Notes under the pieces: model-generated
What the model was told of the DNA's origin: nothing
What the model saw: only the letters and a program-made list of their open reading frames with translations
The model's database searches: none
From: Heracleum sosnowskyi
Taxonomy: Eukaryota; Streptophyta; Magnoliopsida; Apiales; Apiaceae
Length of the DNA stretch: 64,000 nucleotides
NCBI GenBank assembly: GCA_030848705.1
Contig: CM061243.1
Span: forward strand, 5,428,001-5,492,000
Direction: 5' to 3'
Shown: positions 1 to 12,500 of the stretch, one piece after another
Position numbering within the stretch: position 1 is the stretch's first letter
Layout of the letters: each line of letters starts with the position of its first letter
Position numbers and translations under genes: made by a program

Positions 1-481
1 ATCAAATGCCTGAATATTATAAACATGTTGTTGCTACATTATACAAACAAACTATTCACAAAATAAGATGCAAGCTAAGGTCGTCTCTTTACATGTCCAT
101 GAAAAGAATAGATACGTTGATGCAGTAATTATTTATCAGTTACTTGTTCAAATGTTGTGGTGATTTTAATCTTTTTTCAGTTAGTTGTATGTTTCTTGGT
201 TTTTATTCAGTTCGTTAAATATGTTCTTTATTTCATGTCCATATCTAGTGTTCATGATAAAAAGGTACCATACATGTTGACTAAAGGTCAAATTTTACTT
301 AGTAACTATTAAATGTGTAATTAAGTTTTAATCCTTTAGAAAAAGATTCAGTTAAATTGAACTATGGAATTAAACTTTTTTATATTCTAATTAAATTGAA
401 TTGTAACCTTAAACGTTTCTAATATTTCATACATTATCATTTTAATTAATATGTATAAAAATTACAACAAAAAGGTTTTTC

Positions 482-664
482 ATGATGAACTCTGCTAGAT
501 ATGAACCCAAGAAGGTTTTTGGTATCCCGATTGTGGACTCAAGAGGCAAGGAAATCTTTACTGCTGATTTTAGTTCATATCTGAAATTTTCGGATGAGAG
601 GTTTAATCTTTTGACACTTTTAGAATTGAGAACAGACGACGGTGTCTCAAAAGATGGAACCTAG
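482..664 (+). other. Exon-like open stretch, unknown
   Basis: A 60-codon open stretch starts Met-Met and reads through peptides such as KVFGIPIVDSRGKEIF before a TAG stop. Its composition looks coding (mixed, moderately charged), unlike the AT-rich DNA around it. I do not recognise the family. It lies about 550 bp upstream of the PAH-type exons at 1.2 kb on the same strand, so it could be an upstream exon of that gene or another gene fragment. No clear splice sites join the two. Confidence 0.25.
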
Positions 665-1218
665 TCTTTTGAAGATTAAATTTATTCCGCTAAAGATCAG
701 AGTCGATCACTGGAGGTAATATATTTTAGTTAATATACAGATCATCCGTCATTTACACGTATATATGTTGATTTAACGATATTTTGTTGCGAGTATACAT
801 GAAACTTGTACAGAATTGGGCCATTAACTATGTTAGTTTGTCATCCAAAAATAACATGTAGGGGTTAATTTGTTGTATAATTAAATGATCGATCAGTTTA
901 TGAATAAATTAATTCTTCTACATGCATGCATGAACATATAAAAATTCTGTACAGCTTTTATACCCTAATAAAATCATATGTACGGTTGAATTTATGCTAA
1001 ACTTTAGGGCTTCTATTGCTTTCATCCTAGTTATTGGCTTTGTTCTACATCTTCATATGTGTTGCATGCTTCCGATCTGCAAAATAAAAAGTCTTGTGAT
1101 TATCATATTGCTCTGTGCATGTGTTAGTTTGTATACTACTAATTATTAAATATTGTGTGTACGTTTGATGTTGTAGGACTTTCGATTATGAATACATAAA
1201 ATCAAAATCATGTGACAG

Positions 1219-1997
1219 AAATCATCAACTTTTACAAATCTTTTTGCGGGTCTCTAGAGCATGAATACGAGGAACTGAGTAATGAGATCGAAGCTTTCAG
1301 AGTTTGTTATCGAGCTTGCAAGGAATACATGTAATCTTAATTCATAATAACTAAGGATTCTCAATTTCGTATATGTTTGTTCACGTTTCATCCTTTCTAT
1401 GGAGTCACAGAGTTTCCCATATATGCATTTTTTTTCAGCCACACATACATGTAATTGTAATTGGTTCACAATCAGGATTTTCTATTGTTTTGCAGAATTA
1501 CATTAGATGATTTTCGACGGAAGATTCGGTGGCTGCTTAAGAGCAAATTGGAACTTGTTCTTTTGTTCTTCAATATAGTATTGCCATATCTTTATTCACT
1601 CTCTATGGAGAATGAAGTTGTTAGAGCAAATCAGTTTATCCAGACGGTCAAGGTACACTTTTATTTGGCTTTATTTTGGTTCTTTAAGTTTCTAATCTCT
1701 TCATGTTTTTCTTCAGTCGGCCTTTCCAGACAACGAAAATCTCTGTGCCTCAGTCTGTGTATCTATCCAGTGGTTTCAAGATGGAAAATCGACTTTTGAG
1801 CAGATGACTAAAGAGGTATAACCTTATTTTCGTTCATTTTTATTTAGTCTTGGGAATTGGTGGTATGCTGATTTGTGGGTTGTGAATTCATTTCATTGTA
1901 GGTGCTACGAGTTTTGGGGAATAGAGATGACTTGATCAAGGCTTACTTAAAATTTGTTCCTCGAGTACAAAATTTCATAAGCAACACCAAGATCTAA
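1219..1997 (+). CDS. 3' part of a PAH-repeat (SIN3-like) gene
   Basis: Four exons join in frame: about 1219-1330, 1496-1652, 1717-1815 and 1902-1997 (stop TAA), all with GT-AG borders. The product ends in two helical repeats that fit the paired amphipathic helix (PAH) pattern. The first runs from INFYKSFCGSLEHEYEEL to FFNIVLPYLY, the second from ANQFIQTVKSAFPDN to DDLIKAYLKFVPRV; each closes with the typical hydrophobic helix followed by a Pro. PAH domains of SIN3 corepressors bind transcription factors. The stop follows shortly after the last repeat, so no HDAC-interaction domain is present; small PAH-only proteins are known in plants. The 5' end is not visible here (a stop lies just upstream of 1219), so this may be the tail of a broken gene. 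The PAH call rests on pattern only. Confidence 0.5.
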
Positions 1998-2342
1998 GCA
2001 TACCCTATCATAGGTGGCTTACTCCGGCATTTGCAATCGGATCTGCAATCAGACTTTCTAAGATGAAGAAATGATTTTCAGTGTTGAGATACTATTTAGG
2101 AAGTTGATGTCAAGTTTGTATGAATTAAAGGTGTCGTTAGCTGAAGCATTATTTTTTAGTTCAAAAATATATGTCTAGTTATGATATTATTATGTGAGAT
2201 GTTGCGACATACATTACTTTATTTATGTGGTTGAAGTATGAGTATTGGTGATGCACGTATAATTTGGTTCCCTTCGCATTGTTATTGTACAAGTATGTGA
2301 GATTTTGCTACATTTTTATTTCTTACTGCATAGTTGTTGCAT

Positions 2343-2748
2343 AGTTCTATGGAGACCACTATTTAGTTGGAGACTTGGAGACCATATATGTTCTGCAAGT
2401 AAAATACATTCATAAAATGCTCTATAAAATAATATTTTGAGTAATATTTTGTAAATATAACATATGTGGTATATAAAACATCCAATTTGATGATAATTTT
2501 AATTCTACAAAGATATTATGCACATATCTTATTTGCAGAACATTTATAATACAGTAATATGCATGACAATGTTCTACAAGTATAACATGCATGATTTACA
2601 AAAATATTCAACTGTTGATGATTTTATACTGCACTATATCTAATTTGATAATGATTTTTGTTATGTAAAGTATGTTCTACACCTTACTTAAGTTGCAGAA
2701 CGTAAATGGTCTCCAAGTCTCCAACTAAATCATGGTCTCCATAGAACT
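2343..2748. mobile_element. Element with ~57-bp terminal inverted repeats
   Basis: The left arm (2343-2399) begins AGTTCTATGGAGACC. The right arm (2692-2748) is its near-perfect inverse and ends GGTCTCCATAGAACT. About 290 bp of AT-rich DNA with no coding content lies between them. Long terminal inverted repeats on a short non-coding element suggest a MULE-type MITE, but I could not find a convincing target-site duplication, so the superfamily is open. Confidence 0.6.
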
Positions 2749-4066
2749 TGACTATATATATATATATATATCAAGGATAATATTTGTGAGATGTTATAAT
2801 ATTTGTGATTATCACTTGCTTAGTTACTAAAAACCCGACTCAAGATAGACATGAGAGTACAGTGATGGTATTTTTAAAATCTCTGTATGATATGATAAGT
2901 CGGATTTAAAATATAAATTGATATAATTATAGATGAAATAGATATTTAAATTGATATTATATAAATCGATAGGATGAGTCGGATGTAAATAGATGTTTAA
3001 TTCTAAACTCTAGTAAATAGTCGTTTGGGTGGGAATGAGGTGGAAATGGAACGAAACGTAGTTCAAAAATAAAAAAAAAAGTGCACAAAAGGATGGAAGA
3101 TGCAAGTTCTATATATGATAAGTTGTTAGAAGGATATGTTGTATGAATAAATGTGCATTAGAACAAAAAATTGACAGACTGGGATGTAATGGAATACGTG
3201 GTTGTATATATATATAATTTGGCCAATACTCTATAAAGAACATTATTAGATAAAAAACAATAAAAATTATGCAACGGTAACAAATTTCCTACCCCAAATT
3301 GTTTGGTTTGAAATTATTTGTTCTGGAATTGTGGATAGTTTTTATTGTCTACTCTACAATATACAACACCCTTAACTGACGTTTTATGATAAAACTCCAC
3401 CACACTCCCACATACCCAACCCTAACATCCCACACCTTTACAATAACATCATATCTCCATACTTGTAAATGTAATCGAGTAAAAATTGTAGCACTTATCA
3501 AACAATATACATTCTAGTATTTGCAATAAAAGAAAAATAAATTCAGATTCTTAATTAATATGTAACCCTAAAATCACACTACAAGTCTATTAGGTTGTAA
3601 ATACCAATCTACTGTAATGAACAAAAGGGAAAAGCTGCTACTACCTCATACCCTCAAATTGTTGAATCTGCTCTACCTAAATCCTGAGACTCATGTGATA
3701 AGATACATTAAGCGAAACAACAAAATTTGTATGGTATTTAACAAAAGTTTCATTAAGACATAATAAGATAGTTATTTTTATTTTTACTTGGAAGATGGGG
3801 AGGGACAGTGAGAAACAAGCTCAGGATTATAGGATTTTGAGTGTGGGGTTGGATGGTTATATGAAAGTTTTTTTGATTATGTTTAAAAAAGTTACTTATT
3901 GTATGAGGGTGTTGCTCAAAAAAAGGGTTTAGTTAAGAAATGGGTTGTCCAATGAATATCTTTTTTCTCTCACTCTCTCTTAAATATCATGAAACTTTTA
4001 CTCAGTTTCCGTTGTTCCAACAACTTAGTACATTATAATTTGTAATTATTTGCTTAACATTTGCAG
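2749..4066. other. AT-rich intergenic or intronic DNA
   Basis: No coding sequence is seen. A run of TA repeats begins at about 2753. The stretch around 3950-4035 resembles 20870-20945, the sequence downstream of the PAH gene start at 20.4 kb. This suggests both derive from the same intron of a duplicated gene. Confidence 0.4.
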
Positions 4067-4213
4067 GTTGTCACCAAGAGGATTGCATCTCCACCTTTCG
4101 ATCCTTCTGCGGGTCAACCCGACCTTTATATGTCTTTTGTTAACAACCTGTTTCCCAGGCTCATGCCAAATATCTCTGAATATGTTGGAGCTCAATATGT
4201 TGTTATGGTGCAG
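4067..4213 (+). pseudogene. Isolated PAH-type exon (second half of a PAH1-like repeat)
   Basis: A 49-codon exon is bounded by TTGCAG and a GTAAGA donor, with codon phase 0 at both ends. The peptide starts VVTKRIASPPFDPSAG and continues to QPDLYMSFVNNLFPRLMPN. This fits the second half of a PAH repeat and would follow naturally on the exon at 20463-20604, which encodes the first half. No companion exons are found nearby: the next 650 bp are AT-rich, and then minus-strand fragments of another gene appear. I read it as an orphan exon of a disrupted tandem copy. Confidence 0.45.
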
Positions 4214-4868
4214 GTAAGATATTTTACTTATAACATGTGCGATGCACGATTTTTTTTTCTTAATTTTATATTCTATTAGATTTATAAATTAATCATATAA
4301 CATGATCGAAATTGAGTTAAAACCAAATATATATAAATACACAAAAGTAGCAAGAAAGTCAAATTGAAAACATGATTGAATATATAACTTCATTTTTACC
4401 GACGTTGTTGATATATTTTCTTTCAAAAATTGATGTTGGTGAGTGATATAGTTAAGGATCTAAAAAATAATTTTTAGGTAGAAAACTTAAGGTAGTGTAT
4501 CTACACCATTGATTATTTTTGTAGTTAATGAATTTAAATATAAGTTCATAATGGTAAAACATTAATATTTGAGAAATGAGAAATAATTATGTGTACAACT
4601 ATTAACAATGTTTAATTTGGAAAAGGAAATTGAAAGTGATAAATTAATAATTCTAGTTCGTTCTCAATTCTTTAGGCATTTATACAGTGAGTGTTATTTA
4701 TTATTTATTTTTTTTTCAAATTTTCTCATATACCGTTCATTTGATAAGAAGATTAAAATTGGATGAACTGAAAATAACGTCCATCTATATATGTGTCAAA
4801 ATTATAGATTTTAATATGAGCCTAAAAAGTCATTAAAATGAGTTGATTACTTTACTATTTTTCACTTA

Positions 4869-5005
4869 GCAATGTAAAGTTATCCTCATAGAACTTCGTC
4901 ACCAAGCAAGGTTTAAGTACCGTCATCGAGTTGTAACTTCCATCACCCAACTGGATATCCCGAGTTATGAAATCGTAACGTAAACTAACAACGAATTGTC
5001 TGAAA
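4869..5005 (-). pseudogene. Fragment of the plastid membrane protein gene (exon 3 part)
   Basis: About 137 bp match the intact minus-strand gene at 24193-24330 with scattered substitutions, in the same orientation. The matching section is the middle of its third exon, before the membrane segments. Flanking exon sequence is gone. Confidence 0.7.
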
Positions 5006-7010
5006 AATTGAGTACCCCTAATAAGTAAATAGCTAAAAATCTATCCACATAATTCCCTCATCCCCTCGAAAAAAATATTGGATAAATCCTATGGATAGGT
5101 TCATACGTTGAAGGAATCATAATTTTTAATAGATTTGATTACATCAACTAAGATCTTCATGAACTTCTTCATCATTATGTCCCCCAACAATATAGAATGA
5201 TTTAACGTGCTCTATTTCAATACAAATTTCTTTAAAGTCCATGGAGAAAAATTCTTTAACGTCCATATATATGGCCCATAGTTGTGTTTGATAGTGATAC
5301 ATAGCATTCATAGGTCCACCATGTTGGAGATAATAGCAATAATAGGCGATTATATTCTATAATATATCGCAAATTCAAGAACAAGCAAACAAACCAAATG
5401 CAAAACAAACATGAAGGCAAGACAATAATAATAATCAGTAACAACAATATAAAAGAGAATGAAAAGAAAAACTTAGCTATAAAGTCGCTTTAAGAAATCA
5501 AACAGCTGAGTCACCGAATCTTCGAGAAGACACGACTGTTCTTGAAGAAACTATGTCCCCACTTACTGCGTTGGTGTGCCGCGATGAATCTCCCAGGATA
5601 AAACAACTCAAAGCAACTCCGTCACAGTCCGGTGATGCTTAACAGCGACAAACACCTCAGTTCGCCCAAAACCTATGCAACACATATATGTCTGCGAGGT
5701 AGGCACTGAGAATTATATTGTATCTCAAGTATACCTCTCAATATATAGGCGTCTTGGGTTGATCTTCTTCTGTTTTACTCGATGTGGGATCTAAAGTAAC
5801 AAAATAGAAAAATAAACAAAATAGGTTTTATTTATTATTTATATTATCCTGATTAAATAATATTAATATTACAAAATATATCCAGAGTCTGATTATGAAA
5901 ATAATCTTTACTCAATATATTTAATATTAATAATTAAATAATCAATATAAATGAATAAATTTGTAATAAAAAGATACATAGAGTTTTCACTAGCACCAGG
6001 TCATACAAGCATTCCACTTATGCTAGTAGTTGTAAACAATACTAACACAAGATGCTATATAAACTCAATATCTTTCTTTACAATATCAATGTGGGACAAA
6101 ATTCACATAACCCATTTTAAGCAAGCAACTTTGCCTCAATATATTAATGGATTCCACTAAGAAAATATCTTAGATCCAAACATAAAACTTTAAGTCCTCA
6201 TGGTAATGAACAAGTTCCAGCCGTTAGTTTCCGAAAATTACATCAAGAGCCTATCTAAATTAGGTCTTGAAATTCCCATTTTCTAACACACCAACATATG
6301 AAACTTTCTCTATGATCTCTTGTTATGACTCCGATTTTCAATAGGGTTCCCATTAGTGACATATGATTCGGAATGACTTGGAAGACATTTATTTTAACAT
6401 AAACAAATGTAAAGGGGATCTAAACTCTTTTCATTATTTGAGATTATAAGAAGATAGTTACATATTAGTGGCTATTTTGAGAGTACGAGGGTTAAAATGA
6501 GAAAATAAGCTTATAAATACTTGTTTTAGAGTTTGAGAATCCAAACTCTTATTATTATTATTATTATTCACTAGTTAAATACACCCCATACATCCACCAT
6601 ATCTTTTGACAAGTTTCGATCTCTCAACATCCCGTAAAGGTAGCAAGGGAGATACAACTACATTATGGAGTATTGGGTTTTCTATGCAACTGTTGTCATT
6701 GCCATATTTGTTTGTTGAAGTTGCATATCTCTATCTCAGTAGATCACTGGACCAATATATATCACTATTGTAGTAGAGATACAAATCAAACTCACAAGTA
6801 CATTCTATATAATTTTAGGGCGAGTATTGCATATCACACTTCGATAATTGAAAACCTTGATTCCGAAATACACTATAACAATTTCTACAAGAGACTAAAG
6901 AAAATGGAAAAGATTGTACAAGACAGCATACAAATCAAAATATATTTCAAATTAGGCTCAAGAGAATCTCCAAGACTCTTAGAGCATACAACATTTGCTA
7001 CAGTTTGAAT
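5006..7010. other. Repeat-like DNA separating two pseudogene fragments
   Basis: No recognisable gene. The GC-richer block at about 5460-5760, followed by a 'gtgggat' run and AT-rich DNA, has the look of a degenerate LTR or untranslated leader of a retroelement. Open stretches at 5951-6160 and 6673-7008 show no known motif. A TTA microsatellite lies at about 6548-6567. Because exon-3 and exon-2 fragments of one gene flank this stretch, some of it is probably an insertion into the dead gene. Confidence 0.3.
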
Positions 7011-7012
7011 TA

Positions 7013-7201
7013 CTATAAAAGATTTGACTGACTTTGGTGGCGAGTATCATATTCATGTATTCGCTTGTAAAAAGACGTGAAGGTCTTGTTATAGCTCTGA
7101 AAATCTAAAGCAAAACTTTGATTAGCAACAAATGGTGACAGAATAGGCATAGGCATATTGTAAAAGAACTGACTTAGTTCGTAAACCTGGGGAAAATTCA
7201 T
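7013..7201 (-). pseudogene. Fragment of the plastid membrane protein gene (exon 2 start)
   Basis: The + strand at 7080-7165 closely matches 25000-25075, which is the start of exon 2 and the end of intron 1 of the intact gene, in the same orientation. Shared peptides include FALDFQS. Downstream of this the reading diverges from the intact gene. Together with 4869-5005 it marks a second, dead copy whose exon order matches the intact gene. Confidence 0.65.
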
Positions 7202-7719
7202 ATTAGAAGTTAAAAATTAAATAAATTTGTATATCCATTGTACAGAATATTCATATTACTTAAGTTTTCATGCTTAGTTAAGTAAAGATAAGCCTCTTTT
7301 AAGCTTGTACCTGAAGAAAAAGACTAGAAAACAAAACATTTGGCCCAAATGTTTATGTCATCTCTTTAATTGGTAACTTACATATGAGAATGTGCATATG
7401 CTTCCCATATCAAAATGTGTCAAATGTCATTTGGGAAGGTTTTTGTGAGAATCCTCGAGGTTGTCTGGCATAAAGTTAAACATAATTTGATAAATATTAT
7501 GACATATTAAAATGCTCTATTTGCTCCAAATTAACTTTCAAATGATAAATAGTTTGGTAAACCCTAATTCTTAATGTACACACATTACACATATATACCT
7601 AGATAAATTTATGCATTTTCACATTGTTTAGAATCAAAAACTAGGCATGCCAAATGGTCGGATTGAGATCGGATCACCTTAAATTCATATATGAATCCAT
7701 TTATTTGTTGAGTAACCAG

Positions 7720-7905
7720 GATCACGGGCACCCATTTTTGGGGTATAATATTTGCCTTTCGTGTCGGAGTCGAACCTTAGTCCTCCCGCCACCCTGAGCT
7801 CAGAGAGCTCTGATACCATGCTGAATAACCGGTCGCTCTAAAACCTTAAGGTGTTAGAGGAAGACACTTTCTAGGATCTTATATTGTTATTCTAACATTA
7901 TTATT
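7720..7905 (-). mobile_element. LTR/PBS remnant of a minus-strand LTR element
   Basis: The + strand contains GCTCTGATACCA at 7807-7818, the complement of the initiator-Met tRNA primer-binding site. It abuts a TG at 7819 that would be the LTR edge. The following approx. 85 bp (to ~7901) is an LTR piece, and the 90 bp before it is leader sequence of the element. No coding region or second LTR is seen. Confidence 0.5.
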
Positions 7906-9505
7906 TTCAGATTCAGATCAAATCAGATCAAAAGTAGGATTTTTTTTTAAAGATCAATTTATATCCGATCAAGTTAGAACTTGAGAAGGTAAGTCGGACA
8001 TATAATATAAATGTAACGACAAAAGAGAGATACATATATGAAACCTTTAAAACATTAAATATTCCCCGTAATATTAAAATTATAATAAATGACTTATATT
8101 TAATTCAAGTTAGACTTAAAGTAAAATGTATATAAAAAATTTAGATTATATTTATGTATATGTATGTGGTTAATATAAAAATACAAATAATGAATTAATA
8201 CGGTTAAAACATTATAATAATGATACACATTGCACTAAATAATATTAAAAATATTATAAGTAGAATGAAATAATATATATCCGTAAAAAGAAGCCTTGAA
8301 TATTAAGTCATTCACGTGTTAAAGTTAATATCAATACTCTTATTAAGAAAAGTAATAATTTTTGAAAAATTAAAAAATTAGTGAAAGCAATATAACTTTG
8401 ATAATTAATAGTTTAAAATATTAAAAAATTAGTACAAAAATACATAAAGAAATTTAACAAAACTTATTCATAACATACATAATAATTTTAGGAAAAAATA
8501 AATATATACAACAATATAAATAAATTTTCAATATTCATGTGAACAAAATTACTAATTAACATGTTTCAAACTTTCTTTTTAAAGTCCGAATATTTAGGAA
8601 AATATTGTCAACAAATAGTATGGTGTAATGCCAACAACTATTTAACTTAAAATTTACTATATTTAAATTTAGGCAAATAATGATTGAAAATATTAGTAAT
8701 CATAAAGAATTTAAATAATTTTAGTAAATATAATAAATGAGCAATATATTTTTAAGGAGATTTCTAAATTTGAATATGAGAATTGTGTGGTAGCAAAAGT
8801 TATGAATTTAAAAAATATGATCAATAAATTATATGTCCAGTAACATATTTTCAAAAAATAATAATTAAATATTTACATGTTTAATACTAAATCTGATAAA
8901 GATAATGAATAGATGGCAGAATACTAAAATAAAAATTACTTATATATTATATTATAAACACATCACTCATGATAAATAAAAGATTACATATAACTACATG
9001 CTTGAATTGAGAATATATTTTAGTTTGAATATGATAGATTTTTCATTAAATGTAAACAAAATGTCAAAATTATTTTTCGATGAAATTTTAGTTTAAAAAT
9101 ATAAATACTGAGTAGGAAATTATGTAAAATGTTGGAAATAAGAAAAAATTATTAAAATGATCTGGGAGGAAAAGTTATGAAATTTACAAATAATGATCAA
9201 TAGATTATAATTGTCGAATAAAATATTTTTCAAAGATGTAAAATTAAATATTTACATGTTTAATACTTAATCTCATAAGATAATTCAATATGATAAATAT
9301 AACGATAAATTTTTAAAAAAAGACTGTCAATTTTTGATTTGTGGGCACATATATATGTGTGCGGAGTCCCTATTATTATTATTAAGAAAATTATCAATTA
9401 TGCATGCATTTGGTAGCAAATTTCGGACAATTTTTGGAACCTTTAGGATTTTTCTAATTATTATGTAGAAAAAATTTGGTTTGATGTATCTACTTGTAAT
9501 GTATA
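7906..9505. other. AT-rich intergenic DNA
   Basis: Very AT-rich, with no open frame of interest and no recognised repeat boundary. Short blocks recur, for example 'atttacatgtttaatact' near 8870 and 9251, which suggests old local duplication. Confidence 0.3.
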
Positions 9506-12500
9506 CTAGCATATAACGCACGGGCCATCAAAAGAGATTAAAAATGACAAACTAAAAAACTTAATGGGAATAGAAAATATTAAATAAAGAATAAAAATCA
9601 ATATGATAATTTATAAAATGAGAAACTTAAATATTAATTGGAACATAGAAAAAATAAATAAAAAAATACAAAAGGGCTGAGAAAGATAAATGGGATATTA
9701 TTAATATTATTTTATTATTTATTAAAGTAATATTAATAATAAGAACAAACAGAAAAGCTAACATGTATTAATTAAAAAAGTAACTACCCATGATATTTTT
9801 GGAAAAGAAAACTTTTAGTGAGAACAAATATAAAAGTTATTTTTAAATTTAAAGGTAATTTCTCATGATAATAAATGGGGAATTATTAATATTATTTATT
9901 AAAATAATATTAAAAATAAGGACAAATAGAAAATCTAACATGTTTTACTTAAAAAAAAAGTAATTGCCCATGATATTTTTGAAAAAGAGAAATTTTAATG
10001 AGAACAAATATAAAAAGTAATTTTTTTAATTTAAAGGTAATTGCTCATGATATTTTTGGAAAATGAGTAGATTTTGTTAGAAAAAAAGTGTTTTAATTAT
10101 AAAAGGCAATCAGCTATTTACTATTTTTATATTATTTTATTATTTATTAAATAGAATAAATGACTGAAAACCGAAAACCAAAACTTTCAATATTTCGGAT
10201 TTAATAATATAGTACTAGCTTAAAACCCGTGCGATGCACAGATTGTTAATTGTTATTTTATTATTATTTTTTTAATATTTTTTTAATTGTAATTGTGCAA
10301 AAAATAAGTAGACATATTAAAATAGCTAAACACTTTTAATTAATTAAAAACATTAAAACAGATTTTAAAATAAATAAGTATGGGGTTGCCCATTATATTT
10401 TTGAAAATGAGGGGTTTTAGTTAGAAAAAATAAAAAATGTAACATACATTTAGTTTAAATAGGTAAATGCCCGTGATATTTTTGAAAAATGAGGTTTTAA
10501 AATTTAATAATTAAAAGTATTTAAATTCGTTTTAAAATAAATAAGTAAAGGGTTTCCTGTGATATTTTTGGGAAAAAAATGAATTTTAGTGAGAAAAATA
10601 GAAAAAGTAAAATGAAAAACACAATTTCCCGTGATATATTTAGAAAAGAAGGGATTTTGTTAGAAAAAATCTATAATGTGTTTTAGAGTAATTGGTTATA
10701 AATAGGTACTAATTTAAAACTCGTGCTATGCACGGTTGAAATATAAAATTTATTATCTTTTTTATAATTTAATATTTAATATTTTTACATTTACATTTGT
10801 TTTACATGAATAAGATTTTAAATTTTGAATAGTTCTACTCATATGTGGTTGTTGAATTCGAGGTTGAATCAACGCATGTGTTTGTGTTTGTTCGTGATTA
10901 ATTTTTATTTTAAGAGTTTTGTGTTTAATAATATAATAGAGATGTGTTTAATACTTTAGGTAGTTATTAATAATTATAATATTAATTTTATTTTTTATTA
11001 ATAGTTTTATGTGAATTAAAAGTTATAGAAAAAATTATAACAAAACATGAAATTTATAAGTTTAATATGATAATATTACCATTTTATATAGAGGTTACCC
11101 GTATTATTTTTTAGAAGATGGGTTGTTTTCATTAAAAATATAAAATAGGTAATGTGTTGAAAATGGTAATTAATTATTTATTAATAATATTATAAAATTG
11201 TATTAATTTTTAATATATATATTGCCCGTATTATATTTAGAAGATTGGTATTTAGAAAATATAAAATAACTAAAGTGTTTTAGCTGAAATAGGTAACTGA
11301 TTATTTATTAATATATATATGGTTCGTGTTATTTTTAGAATATGAGTTGTTTTAGTTAGAAAATATAAAATAAAATAATGTATTTTAGGTGAAAAGGGTA
11401 ATTACTTATAAATATATAATAATATTACCATGTTGTCTGTGTTATTTTTAGAAAATGAATTGTTTTAGTTAAAATACATAAAACAGGTAATGTGCTGAAA
11501 AAAGTAAAAATTTATTTATTAATAATTATATAAAATTATATCGCCTTTATATATATGTGTGTGTGTTGTCCATGTTATTTTTAGAAGATGAGTTGTTTAA
11601 ATTAGAAAATATAAAATAGGTAATGTGCCCGTGTTATTTTTTGAAGATGAGTTGTTTTAGTTATAAAATAAGAAACATGTAATGTGCTGAAAATGACAAT
11701 TGATTTTAGAAGATGAGTTGTTTTAGATAGAAAATATGTAATGTGCCCGTGTTATTTTTAGAAAATGAGTTATTTTAGTTAGAAAATACAAAATTGGTAA
11801 TGTGCTGAAAAAACAGTTGGTTTTTTGTTAATAATTATATAAAATTACATTATGTTTCCATATATATGTTGCCCGTATTATTTTTAGAAGATGAGTTGTT
11901 TAAGTTGGAAAATATAAAATAAGTAATGTGGTCATGTTATTTTTAGAAGATAAGTCGTTTTATTTAGAAAATTTAAACAGATAATATGAAACAGATAATA
12001 TGTTTCAACTGAAAAAGGTAATTAGATAGTTATTAGTAATTATAATATAAAATATTATATTTATATATAATATCTTTTAGTATTTTATCCGACGACTTAT
12101 ATTATATTGATTTGAAAGATCCAACGGTTGAGAATTGGAGGACCAGACTACAAAAACTGACCAGACTACAAAACTTTCAATGTTTCGTCTTTAATATAAG
12201 AGTATAGATTTGATTATTTATATTTTAATATTCTTAGTGATTGCATTTGTTAAGAAAAATAAGTAGACATGTTAAAATAGGTAAACTTTTAAAAAATAAT
12301 TATAATATTATAGGTTTAAAAATAAATAACTAAAGGTTTGTCCGTAATATTTTTGGAAAATGAGGGATTTTAGTATGAAAAAAATAGAAAAACTAACATG
12401 TTTTAGTTAAAAAAGGTAATTGCCATGTTTGAAAAAGTAGGGGAATTTGTTAGAAAAAATAATGTATTTTAGGGAAAAAAGGTAATTGGTTATAAATATG

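Noticed and set aside
1254..1469. Minus-strand 71-codon frame
   Set aside because: Antisense to the PAH-type exon at 1219-1330 and its intron.
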